A stretch of 64,000 bases of DNA, from NCBI RefSeq assembly GCF_000497045.1, contig NW_015961981.1:808401-872400 (forward strand), read 5' to 3'. Below are positions 41,760 through 51,859 of this stretch, piece after piece; the first letter of the stretch is position 1, and every line of letters starts with the position of its first letter. The DNA is from Kalmanozyma brasiliensis GHG001. Taxonomy: Eukaryota > Basidiomycota > Ustilaginomycetes > Ustilaginales. A program made the position numbers and the translations under genes. Under the pieces are notes generated by a model. The model had not been told where the DNA came from. It ran no database searches and worked only from the letters and a program-made list of their open reading frames with translations.

Positions 41760-44700
41760 TCAGACGGCCTTGCCTTTGCCTTTGGCTCTTCGTCGAGCCT
41801 CGGCCGCCTGCTCCTCCTCCTCGTCGTGTGCTTCGGCAGTGCCGTTGGCCGCCTGCTCCCCTTGCCCGTCACTTGCACCATCACGCGCGGCAAGCAGCTG
41901 CTTCAGACCAGCCCCTCTGTCCCCGACACCGTTCATCGCAGCCTTCATCGCCGCCAACAACTGTTCCTCTCCCACCGGCGCCTTCTTCTCAACGACCTCC
42001 TCCTTCTTAGGTGGCGCCGAGAACTTGGCCTGCACCTCTCGATAATGCTGCATCTCCTGCTCGCTGACACTCGGCGTAAGCTCCTGGAGCGCCTTCTCAA
42101 AGTCCTGTCGGTTGACCTTGACCTCGATCTCGTCCTTGGTGGCCATCTCTGCGAGGTAGTACTGCGCGGTGAGTGGATGCGGGTGGGTCTTCTTCCCTGA
42201 CGTAGCGTTGATGGCTTCGATCCGGGCGTCGACCTCGGACGCCTTGCGTGTCATGGCTTTGAGCATGGCGTCCGAGCACAGGGCGTAGAAGTCGGCACCC
42301 GTGAGGTTGAATGGGCACTGCTCGGCGATGCACCCTAGATCGCCTACGTCGGGGTCGAGCTTGAACTTTCGCGTCAGGGCTTGGAGGATGTTGAGCTGCG
42401 CAGCATGGGTGGTGGAGACGGAGAGGTAGAGCATGCGATCGAATCGACCCGGTCGCAACAGCGCTGGGTCCAGCAGATCTGGTCGATTCGTCGCACCGAT
42501 CACAAACACATCGCTTCCCTCCGAGGACCCAGCCATGCCGTCCAGTTCCGCCAGCAGCTGCGAGACGATGCGATCCATCACTCCACCACTGTCCCCCTGA
42601 TTGCCTCGTTTGGGCGCAACAGAGTCCAGCTCGTCGAAAAAGATCACGCACGGCTTGGCATCGCGCGCCCGCTGGAAGACGCGTCGAACGTTGGCTTCCG
42701 ACTCGCCAATGTACATGTTGAGCAGCTCGGGACCTTTGACCGAGAAAAAGTTGAGCGAGCACGATGTGGCCACAGCCTTGGCGAGCAAGGTCTTGCCTGT
42801 TCCCGGGGGACCGTAGAGAAGAATACCTGATCGCTTCTTGAGACCGTCGCTGAAGAGCTCGGGGTGCTCGAGAGGCAGTTGGATCGTGTCGAGGATGTCG
42901 GATTTAACCGAGGCGAGACCACCGACGTCGTCCCAGGTGACGTTGGGGATTTTGGGTGCGCCGATGGACTCCGAGTAACTCGAACGCGCTTTGTTGAGGG
43001 CTGAATCGACGTCGGCGCCCGTGATGGCGAGTCCGGCGAGGAAGAGGTCGCGATCCGAGACACCCGCTGCAGATGTAGGAAGCGCTTGGCGCACGCGACG
43101 GACGGACATAAGCTTGGAGCGGGAGGCAAGGTTGACAAGGTCCGCTGCCACCAAAGCCGCCGTCTGTGTGGCGAGATTCTTGAGGTCGACATCGGGGCCC
43201 AGGATCGAGTCCTTCATCGTGATCTCGAGCATCGCTCGCCTCTCGGCTTCGTTCGGCGCATTGAACGTCACCTCGTGCTTGAAGCAGCCGAGCACACCTG
43301 ACGGGCACTTGTCCGGATCGCTGGTGGTTCCGAATACAGCCACCGGCATCGCTACCTGCCCAGCATCCTGTCCTGAAGTAACGCTCCACAGCTCCTCAAA
43401 GCAATTCTGCAGCGCTGTTGCAAGGGGTGGTTCTTGACCCGTCTCGAGCGCCTGGCTCTTTCTTGCAAGTGCTTCGATGTTGCGCAGCAGGAAGATGCAG
43501 GGCGCACACTCGGCTGCTTTCTGGAAGCGGGCCCGCAGGATGCCCTCTGTTCGAACGTCGGTGTCGGAGATCACATCAAAGCAGTCCAGCTCGACCAGCT
43601 GCACGCCGGCAGCTTTCGCCACCCAACGCGCGACCGTCTTCTTTCCGCATCCTCGGGCACCTTCGAGAAGGACGCTGAGATGCAGGCCGAATCTGCTGGC
43701 GTTGCTCTGCAGTGTTGCGGTGAGGAGCGACGAGAGCGTTGCATATGCGCTGGCCGGCGCGACGAGCGGAGCCACGAGACTGCGCAGCTCTGGTGATGTG
43801 AGCTCGGTCGGTAAACTCGGTGTATCGGAAGAGATGCCCAGCCAGCGATCGCTATTGGCTACGCGGCACTGCTCAACGCCCGTCTGCACCATCTTGGTCA
43901 CATTGGGATCGACGATGCACCCGAGCTCACCAATTTGAGACTGTAGAGCCAATGCGCGGATGGCTTCGTCCTTGCTCTGGCTCGCAGCTACCTTGTCGGG
44001 CGCGACGAGCTCAGATCGCAGGTCGGTGACCTTGAAGTAGACGGTGGCCGTCTTTGCGGCACTAGGGCCCGAGGGAAGCTTGAGCTCGTGGATGTCGTCT
44101 GGTGTCGAGTCTGAGGTGCCTTCTTGCTCGGCTTCTCTGCTGACGAAGCGCGCTTTGCTTGCTTCGATTGCTACGGCGATGATGTCGCCGTTTCGGCAGA
44201 TGCGTCGCCGGTCTTCGAAGAACGTGCGCAGAGCGTCGAGGAAGAGACCTTGATAGGCTCGATCTACGCTCAGCGGTCCGGCTACACGGGCGATGCGCAG
44301 GCTCTCTGCAAATGGCACCGGCACCGGGCACGACCTGACCAGAGCCGAGACGTCTTGCTGCTGTATCGAGGGCCGTGACCCGAGCACACGCAGAATGACG
44401 CTGCGAGAGGATGCCGAAAAGACCTGGTCGCCGAGGATGTTCTGCGCGAGGATCGGGGACATCCACACAGATAGCGCGCCGTCTGTGGAAGCAGGAAGGT
44501 CTTGGCTCGACAAGATGCGCACGAGCCTCGTCCGCGCATCGCCGTCTGCGCTGGCGGCGAGCCAGTCCCCGTTGAACGCGCCCAGCGACGCCATTTCCCG
44601 TTCTGTGGCGAGCACGACGTTCTCTTCGTCGATGTTGTCCTGCGCTGAGCCGCTCAGAGAGGAGGCGTCCGAAGAAGCAGAAGCTTGCGTGTACCAGTGC

Positions 44701-45635
44701 GAGATAGCTGCTGCCAACGTCGAGGGGTCTTGAAGCTGCTGCAGCGTGCAGCGTCTGACTCGGCTGATGTTGCGAGGTCGCTGTGAGGGAGCAGGTGCAG
44801 CTCTGCCATCTACTGCTGGGTCGATCGAGATGTCGAGATTGGAAAAGTCTTCCAATACCGTCTGTGCCAGGAAACGTTCGTCGATCTCGAGGTCATCTTC
44901 GTCTTGCAGCTCATCGGCGCTATCTGATCCTTCTGCAACTCCGGCATCGCTGGCCGATGCGATCGAAAAGGAGTCCTCCGATATGCTGGAAATGATCGAG
45001 CTGTCGAGCTGGTCCACTTCTGTTGCGTCCGGTTGCAGCGTCAGAAGCACATCGGAGGACTCGGCGGAGAAGACTCCTTGCAGCAGGGGCTCCAGCATCA
45101 CCACACGAAGAGGTGCAACAGAGGCACCCAGCTGCGGCCTGATCAACTGGCCTTGCCGCAAGATGCTTCCGTCCAGCTGCCGTACCAACTCGTCTTGGGC
45201 GTTGTTTGCTGCATCGTAGCTGGTCAGCGAGGTGGCTTGCAAGTAGACGAGGGATGCATCGACTAGTGCATGGGCTTGGATGGAGACACGCTTGCCTCGA
45301 TCGGATCGGTGCGATCGAGATGACGGGCCCAGAGCAGAGACGATGCTCTTGGATGCTTCGAGCCACAGACCGTCAATATCTTGCGTGCTCTTGACGGCAT
45401 ACACGGCCAAAGCGGGGAGGTTGGACAATCGTAGACGGCGACCAGACGATGGCCGCAAGCTAATCACGATCTTGCCTGCCGATGACTCCTTTGATGACGA
45501 TGCGGACGCTGCGCTCTGTTGCAGAAGGTTCCACAGGGAAGCTGAAACAGCCACGACTTGGTCAGAGATGGCCTCTTGCTCGCCGACAACGAGGTCGACG
45601 ACAAGCTCGCGAGTCGACGAAACCTGGACGGTCAT
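41760..45635 (-). CDS. PEX6: Peroxisomal biogenesis AAA ATPase Pex6
   Basis: Single exon of 1291 residues. With Pex1 it forms the hexameric motor that extracts the ubiquitylated receptor Pex5 from the peroxisomal membrane (family knowledge). Two AAA modules are visible. The D2 module has Walker A GPPGTGKT at 942-949, Walker B VIFFDELDSVAP, and the second region of homology ATNRPDLLDPALLRPGRFDR. D1 has a degenerate Walker A, GARGCGKK at 659-666, with Lys in place of Ser/Thr. The N-terminal 600 residues are divergent with acidic insertions. The start is the first ATG (MTVQVSSTRELVVD); the frame extends upstream 56 codons only with a TTG. It is divergent from HRP1. Confidence 0.94.
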   Translation of the reverse strand: MTVQVSSTRELVVDLVVGEQEAISDQVVAVSASLWNLLQQSAASASSSKESSAGKIVISLRPSSGRRLRLSNLPALAVYAVKSTQDIDGLWLEASKSIVSALGPSSRSHRSDRGKRVSIQAHALVDASLVYLQATSLTSYDAANNAQDELVRQLDGSILRQGQLIRPQLGASVAPLRVVMLEPLLQGVFSAESSDVLLTLQPDATEVDQLDSSIISSISEDSFSIASASDAGVAEGSDSADELQDEDDLEIDERFLAQTVLEDFSNLDISIDPAVDGRAAPAPSQRPRNISRVRRCTLQQLQDPSTLAAAISHWYTQASASSDASSLSGSAQDNIDEENVVLATEREMASLGAFNGDWLAASADGDARTRLVRILSSQDLPASTDGALSVWMSPILAQNILGDQVFSASSRSVILRVLGSRPSIQQQDVSALVRSCPVPVPFAESLRIARVAGPLSVDRAYQGLFLDALRTFFEDRRRICRNGDIIAVAIEASKARFVSREAEQEGTSDSTPDDIHELKLPSGPSAAKTATVYFKVTDLRSELVAPDKVAASQSKDEAIRALALQSQIGELGCIVDPNVTKMVQTGVEQCRVANSDRWLGISSDTPSLPTELTSPELRSLVAPLVAPASAYATLSSLLTATLQSNASRFGLHLSVLLEGARGCGKKTVARWVAKAAGVQLVELDCFDVISDTDVRTEGILRARFQKAAECAPCIFLLRNIEALARKSQALETGQEPPLATALQNCFEELWSVTSGQDAGQVAMPVAVFGTTSDPDKCPSGVLGCFKHEVTFNAPNEAERRAMLEITMKDSILGPDVDLKNLATQTAALVAADLVNLASRSKLMSVRRVRQALPTSAAGVSDRDLFLAGLAITGADVDSALNKARSSYSESIGAPKIPNVTWDDVGGLASVKSDILDTIQLPLEHPELFSDGLKKRSGILLYGPPGTGKTLLAKAVATSCSLNFFSVKGPELLNMYIGESEANVRRVFQRARDAKPCVIFFDELDSVAPKRGNQGDSGGVMDRIVSQLLAELDGMAGSSEGSDVFVIGATNRPDLLDPALLRPGRFDRMLYLSVSTTHAAQLNILQALTRKFKLDPDVGDLGCIAEQCPFNLTGADFYALCSDAMLKAMTRKASEVDARIEAINATSGKKTHPHPLTAQYYLAEMATKDEIEVKVNRQDFEKALQELTPSVSEQEMQHYREVQAKFSAPPKKEEVVEKKAPVGEEQLLAAMKAAMNGVGDRGAGLKQLLAARDGASDGQGEQAANGTAEAHDEEEEQAAEARRRAKGKGKAV

Positions 45636-46042
45636 CTTGGCCGATGGAGCAGCTCGCCGACAGGTCCCGGGTGCTGAGCGAGTCGATGAGCTTGGCACGA
45701 CGGCGTAGATTGAAGCGTCGCTGATGATGATGTGAATGGAACAACGCACGGTCACCTCGAAGTGTTGAACCCGGACTCGGAAGACTTGCTCGCTGCCGAC
45801 CAACCAGGGCCTCGCCTGCTCAAACCTAAAGTTGCGGAGCGTGCAAGGCTTTCACCGGCTGCACCGGTAACCATTTTCCGAGATTTTCAGGTTGTTAGGT
45901 CAAACTTACACGTGATCTGCGTGCTTGGGCCAAAAATTGTCAATGCTTTGCCTTTTGCGCTGCAGCTTCTCCACCATTCCGCTCTCCACCATCCTCGACA
46001 TACCTTCCAACAAGCAACTTCGAAGGGGCTCGCATCGCCATC
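45636..46042. other. Divergent intergenic region PEX6/HRP1
   Basis: These 407 bp hold both promoters. No TATA box or other motif stands out. Confidence 0.55.
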
Positions 46043-48551
46043 ATGGCAAGCAACGAGGATACTGACGATCTGTACGCCGATCTCTACGGCGACGATGGCT
46101 CGGGAGATGTGGTCGATCTCGGCGGCAACGGCGACGACAAGGCCAATGCCAGTGACGAGCAAGACCTCATTGGCTATGACGAAGACGACAAGACTGCTGG
46201 TGCGACGGGCATAAACGACAACGGCACCACTGACGACAAGACTGAGGCGAAGTCAGCGGCGGCTCCCAGCACCGGCTCGTTCATCCCTCCGCCCTCTTCC
46301 GCTCCAGCGCAGTCGGGCGCCGGTTTGCAGATCAAAGGAAGCTTCATCCCTCCCCCGGCAGCGAACAGCTCGTCTGCTCACTCGCAGAGTGACATTCGAG
46401 ACCTAACTCCGGCGAGTCACAATGCCGCTTCCAATGATGGGCAGGCCTCCCATGCGGCGCAAGGAGGGTATGAGGGTCACAATGGACAGGATGCGGGGGC
46501 TGACGGCCAAGGCCATGGTGATCGACCTATCCAGCCTCACGAGATGCCTGAAGAAGGGTGAGTACATGATCTATTCCTTGATTACTGACTGACTAGCACC
46601 ATTCAGCGCTGCCCACCCTCGCTATGGAGTGCACTTCGAGAACAAGATTGCTCCTTGCCTGCTGCCTTACGCAAAGGCAAGAGAGAAGGCTTGTTCCCTG
46701 CCGCTGTAGCTCATCACTGCTAGCACATCCTTTGAGCTTGCTAGTTGGAATTGCAGCACTCACTCTTCGTGCCTTAACATTCGAGGCTTCCAGTCCTCTA
46801 CCATCGATAGACAGCTCATTGACAGTACGCACATCCATTCGCCTTCAATGTCACTATCACCATCATCGTCATCGCTGCATCCTCATCATAATCATCGTCG
46901 TCATCATCATCGTCACGTATCACATTACGCATCTACGAAACGCATCTGCACCGCAATCTTGCCTCGACATATACATCTCGATGATGGAATGCCATTACGT
47001 TGCCTTCGCGCACCGCCTCAACCTTCTGCGACGTGACACGCTCCTGCACGCTGCAATGGTGATGGATCTGCCTTGACGATGAAACAGAAAGATGTTTGTC
47101 GGCGGTCTGAACTGGGACACTACTGAAGGTAATTACTCAACTCAACGTCCCCATGCTGTCGTCGCGCTGTAAGAGACGACGATGTCCAGTCCCACATTGG
47201 CCACTAAAAGCGCTCCCATACTCGGACAGTAGACTGATTCCATTCGATGTCCTGTTCGTCCGCCTTCGTGCTGTCCACGCCCCTAACCGTATTGATGTTG
47301 ACAGACTCCCTCCGACGATACTTCTCGCAATTCGGAGAGGTGGGTCACTGCACCGTCATGCGCGACAATATGACGGGTCGTTCGCGCGGCTTTGCCTTTC
47401 TCAACTTTGTCGATCCTAAGGCGGTCAACACCGTCATGGTGCGCGAGCACTATCTCGATGGTAAAGTAGTACGTACTTACCCCCGTTCATGCTCATCGAA
47501 TGCACCTACTGACTTGCTCTCACCTTGCGTCCCTCAGATCGATCCGAAGCGAGCCATTCCTCGACCGCAACAACAGCAGCACACATACAACAACCGGGGC
47601 TACAACAACAACAACAACTTTGGCGCTAGCAACTCCTCTGACGGTTCAAACCAAAAGCTCTTTGTCGGTGGTCTGCCCCCTTCCGTGACCCCGACCTCAT
47701 TCCGCACGTTCTTCGAGCAATTCGGCGTTCTCGCGGAGTGCACGTGCATGATGGATCGCGAAACGGGCAATCCGCGCGGGTTCGGCTTTCTGACCTACGC
47801 AGACGATTCGTCCCTCCAACACGTGCTAAGCATCCGACCGCTGGTGTTTGACGGCAAGGAGGTGGATGTCAAACGGGCGCAGTCGAAGAACGATCCGCAG
47901 TCGCTGCAGATTCGACGCCAACAACGATTTGAGAATCCGGAGATGATGCAACAGGGTGCGGGCACAGGAGCCAACCGCTTCGGTATGGGCAACGGAGGAG
48001 GGAACAACTTCAACAGCAATGCGTGGGCGGGGATGAATCCGATGATGATGGGCATGATGGGCGCCGGAACGGGAGCGGATATGACGCAGATGTACCAAAG
48101 TATGGGGTGGGGAAACCCGCAAATGGCCTGGCAACAGATGATGGCCAGCATGGCAGGGCAGACTGGGGCGAGTGGAGGAATGGACATGGGTGCCATGATG
48201 AACAGCATGGGCATGGGCGGAATGGGCATGATGGGCGCCATGGGGAATGGAAGTCCACCAAGTGGGAATGCGATCAGCCCGACGCCGGCCAATGCACAGA
48301 AGGCGCCGACGAGCACTGGCGAGGAGAGAGGTGGGAGCGGTGGCCCGGTGCCAACAGGACCGGCGGCGTCGAGGTACCAGCGTGGAGGAGGTCATATGGC
48401 TGGCGGCGGTCGCATTCCGACAGGACCCGCCGCGGATTATAACAGGGAGAGGTCGCCAAGGGGAGGTGGCGGTGGTAGTTATCAGAGAGAGCGCAGCCCG
48501 AACAGGAGGGATGACCGGCGGTACGATGGTGGCAATCGCAACCGCTACTGA
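46043..48551 (+). CDS. HRP1: hnRNP-type RNA-binding protein Hrp1
   Basis: Four exons (46043-46557, 47088-47128, 47305-47468, 47538-48551) encode 577 residues; the introns are 530, 176 and 69 nt. Exon 2 is only 41 nt. Two RRMs are assembled by splicing. RRM1 has RNP2 MFVGGL (174-179) and RNP1 RSRGFAFL (211-218); RRM2 has RNP2 LFVGGL (281-286) and RNP1 NPRGFGFL (318-325). The linker IDPKRAIPR and the sequence KMFVGGLNWDTTE are diagnostic of Hrp1, the cleavage-factor IB subunit that binds the UA-rich efficiency element of pre-mRNA 3' ends and shuttles with mRNA. The N-terminus is acidic. The C-terminus is Met/Gly-rich, then Arg/Gly/Ser-rich. It converges with the Zn2Cys6 gene. Confidence 0.93.
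46851..46914 (+). repeat. CAT/CGT-rich microsatellite in HRP1 intron 1
   Basis: About 64 bp of imperfect CAT, CGT and AAT triplets lie in the 530-nt first intron of HRP1. The unit is not strictly periodic. Confidence 0.7.
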
Positions 48552-49037
48552 GTTGGGGATCAATGCTTTGTAGTCTCGTCGAAGCAATGCAATGCGGCTT
48601 CATCGAGCTCATCTGAGATGACTGTGATGCTGATGCAAGTGCAAGTCGAAACGAGGCGAAGCGCGACAGCGGATCGGCAGGAATGAAGGTCAAGTCGATC
48701 GTCATCGTCGAGGCAGGACAACCACACAAAGTTGACGAGACGAATCCATTGCGAGCGACAATCGAGAAATGCTAAGATGATAACGGTACAGGGTATGCAT
48801 GATACGGGAATATAGTGAGTTTGCTTTTTGGTTGCCCTCGCTGTGATGGCGCGAGGTTTGTGATGAGGATGGATCCTACGCCGACGTGAGACGGAATTTA
48901 AGGGCCGAATGCTGAGTGACCGAGTGAAGAAACTGTGGACACCGATGCGGGTCGATGGCATTGGGTAGGGGGATGCCAAGGGGATGAAGATTCCGGGAGG
49001 TAGATCGGGGGTCGATTGAGGGTGACATGCGACCGGG
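48552..49037. other. Convergent 3' region HRP1/Zn2Cys6 gene
   Basis: These 486 bp between two stop codons hold the 3' UTRs. Nothing else is recognised. Confidence 0.55.
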
Positions 49038-50821
49038 CTACTGCTGGTAGCCTTGGGGGTGGCGAGTAAATCCGTGCTGGCCGCCTTGGTGCCCCATTTG
49101 CTGTGCGAAGTGGAGCTGAGGCATTACGTGCTGCTGACCCCCAGCGCAACCCTTGCCCGCCCAATCACCCACGTAGTCACCCAACCCCGCCCTCTCATCG
49201 AGCAGCGGCTTGATCGGCACATCCGGGCTGCTCGTCTCGCTCGACGCCGCGCTATCCAACGTGGGCAAGCTCGTCTCGCTCGTAAACGGCGGCGAGGTCA
49301 TGGCGTCGAAGCTGCCCACGCTTCTTGCTGCGGGGCTGACACTCGGCTGGGTCTGCACGGGCTGGTAGTGCGGGTGGCGTCGAAGCCTCGGCCGTTGGGC
49401 GTCGACATTCGCGGAATCGGGACCGGCGATAGGGAAGCCGACAGAGGGGTTGACGACCACCTGCTCTCGGTGGAGTCCGGCGACCGCGGTACCGGCGACA
49501 GCCTCGTCTCCGGACGCTCTCCAGCCGAGGTGAGTGGACGCGCGTCCAACGACGCCCTCTCCCGCCGTGCCCGCGTGGAGTAGCTCGGCAGGATACTCTG
49601 CGACGCCCTCCGTTCCGCCGAGGGAAGAGACGGTCGACGCGGGGGTGCTGAGGTGGGAAGTGACGCTCGCTTGAGGTTGAGCAGCGGCGGGGGCGCATAG
49701 CGCGTCGAGTGCGACGGAAAGGGTCGAGGGTCGAAACGACTGTGATTGGGGACGAAATGAGTCGGTTTGATAACGAAAAGTGGCGTCCTGCAGCGGTTGG
49801 GGACGAAAAGTCGCATCCGTCGGCGAAGGCGTGGGAGTCGTAGCGGCTGCGGTGGTCAAGCCAGAGGCAATGGGGGCGTCGTAGCGAGGCTCGAGGCGCC
49901 AGTGGGGTTGCTCGGTGCTCTGCCTGCGCGGCTGGTAGTCGTAGACCTCTGATCGGAGTTGGGGAAGGGGAGGTGGCGCTTCGAGCGAGAGTCTGCTCGT
50001 GCCTTCTGCAACGGCGTTGAAGTCGAAGGAGGGATTGTTCCACACATTGTAGCTGCCGCTGGCAGATGTGTGCGTCTGCAGAGCGCTCGTAGTCAACGAC
50101 GGCTGCGACCACGAATACCCATTCGGTCCTATGGCTCGACCACTTCCAGAAACGTCGATCATCGAGCGAGCGTGGTAGCGAGAGCCAGCGTCGTAGCCGT
50201 CGCGGCCAGAGATCTGGTAAGGGTGGTGTGCACGAACAGGCTCGTACGCGCGCCCTTGGTCCTTCACCGCTTCCTGCTCCTTGCGCGCCTTGGACTCACG
50301 CTTCCGCTCCCGGTTCTTGTCGTTGTCCTCTTTGGGCACGGGCACGTACTTGCAATCACGACCGAGGCGCTTGCAGAGACTGCACGCATCCGGCTCCTTG
50401 CCGTCGCATCGGACTTTCCTAGAGTGTGATCCGAGGTGAGGATGAGAGGAGGCGAGCGTTAGTGAAAAGTTGATTCATGACGACGCGTAGCGAGACGCGA
50501 CGCGATGGAAGATGTGACAGCTGCCAGGTACGGTAAGAAGGAAGCGGAGGGAGATACTTACCTTTTGCGACAGCATACGCATGCGACTGCGATCCGAGGT
50601 CGAATGGGCGTACGGGAGTGAGGGTGGTTGTGCGAGGTCGACGCGCCGCCGAGGTTGTTCAGGCTGCCTGCAGCCGCATGGGCGTACGTGTGATGATGGC
50701 CATGCGACGACGAAGCGCCGTGGCCGTCGCCAAGATCATAGTAGAGCTGATGCTTCGCATTGGGATAGGTGGTGGACGAGTGGACATCGAAGCCAGTTTG
50801 GCCGTACGGGTAGGGGGACAT
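49038..50821 (-). CDS. Zn(II)2Cys6 transcription factor
   Basis: Two exons (50821-50562 and 50418-49038) with a 143-nt intron (GTAAGT...CTCTAG) encode 546 residues. Splicing is required to complete the zinc cluster, which reads ACVCCRKRKVRCDGKEPDAC and continues SLCKRLGRDC. The six ligands are Cys81, 84, 91, 99, 102 and 109, with an additional Cys83. The spacing C-x2-C-x6-C-x7-C-x2-C-x6-C is the fungal binuclear-cluster pattern. A basic coiled region follows (KNRERKRESKARKEQEAVKD). The His/Ser-rich N-terminus (HGASSSHGHHHTYAHA) and the Ser/Pro/Gln-rich C-terminus are low complexity. No fungal-specific middle homology domain is visible. I cannot name an orthologue or target genes. It is preceded by the largest gap in the window (3.7 kb). 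Confidence 0.87.
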
Positions 50822-51001
50822 GATGGCAAGAGGCGGGGCTTCGAGCGTGAGTAGTGGCCGTCGATGGCCGAAGGCTTGGATTAGCCGCCCGACGAGGGGA
50901 GTGGAGTGTATTGCACTAACAAGGACCTAGAAAGGCGATTCGAGTTGCTTGCGTTGGCTTCAGAGCCAGGAGGAGTTAGGATGAGACGGCGAAGGGGAGA
51001 G

Positions 51002-51019
51002 GAGAGAGAGAGAGAGAGA
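51002..51019. repeat. GA dinucleotide tract
   Basis: An uninterrupted GA run of about 18 bp lies 180 bp upstream of the Zn2Cys6 gene start (CT on its sense strand). Such pyrimidine tracts are common in fungal promoters. Confidence 0.8.
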
Positions 51020-51830
51020 ATAGACCAGAATGGTGGCGCTTTGGGGCATGAACGTGAAAGGAGGCGGGCTGGACAGGGAAGGAGCACTGTGATCGACAGA
51101 AGGAAGGAGTCAGAAGAAGCTCGACGATGGAGGAAGGATGGAAAGAGGATCTGAGCAGCTCCGCTGGCCCCTTTAAGTAGGTCGGAGTGGAAGCGGCACC
51201 GTGGAGGAGGATCGATCTTCTTCGTGGGGAAGGACGAGAATTTTTGTACGACGCGTGGAGGGAAGGCGCAGGCGGCGAGAGGAGACAGGCACACGAGCGC
51301 GCAAAAGTAGGGTCCCTGCAGTGCTCGAACCCGGAACCAACAGAGCGGATGGCGACCGTCACTCTCCCTACCTGCAGCCGCGTGCTTGACAGCTTGGCAA
51401 GGACGCGGTAAGCTCTCCGCAGCATGAAGGCGAGCTTGCCGTGCTACACCGTTCAGTAAGCAAGGGTCGTTGTAAAGCAGAGGTCGGAGAACCAAAACAG
51501 AGCGCCTCGTGCAGCTGCAAGGGTGGTACACGGCGTCTCTGAGCAGGAGGGCATGAATCCTGATCTGGTCGGGTGGAGGACGAGGAGGAGAGCTGCGGCC
51601 TGAGGACTGAGATTTTCTTCCCATTTCACTGCGACGCCATCTTGGAGGCGCTTGCAGCTTCAGCAGCAGGAGAAAGTCGGGAGCGTGGATCGTGCAGCCT
51701 GCATCAAAATCTTCCCGTCGCAGTCCAGCGTCTGTACGGGGTGAAGTGCTTGAGGCTTCACTACTGCATTTGCGGAGTGACCCTCGTGGCCGTGTCCTGT
51801 ACGACCTGGCTGGCATTGCATCGCAGTGAA

Positions 51831-51859
51831 GTGCAGTGCAGTGCAGTGCAGTGCAGTGC
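51831..51859. repeat. GTGCA pentanucleotide tandem repeat
   Basis: Five perfect GTGCA units followed by a partial unit, preceded by GTGAA, lie in non-coding sequence about 1 kb upstream of the Zn2Cys6 gene. Confidence 0.9.

Noticed and set aside
45636..45803. 56-codon N-terminal extension of PEX6
   Set aside because: It starts only with TTG and is absent from the family; the first ATG at 45635 is preferred.
47247..47304. Open frame extending HRP1 exon 3 upstream
   Set aside because: It reads through intron 2 sequence from a TTG. Splicing exon 2 to exon 3 restores the conserved RRM1 exactly.
51315..51345. B-box-like GGGTTCGAGC on the minus strand
   Set aside because: The T-stem does not pair and no A box or acceptor stem is found, so it is not a tRNA.
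50881..51816. 311-codon minus-strand open frame upstream of the Zn2Cys6 gene
   Set aside because: It overlaps the probable leader/promoter and is Ser/Pro/Leu/Arg-rich because of CT-rich DNA. No conserved motif.
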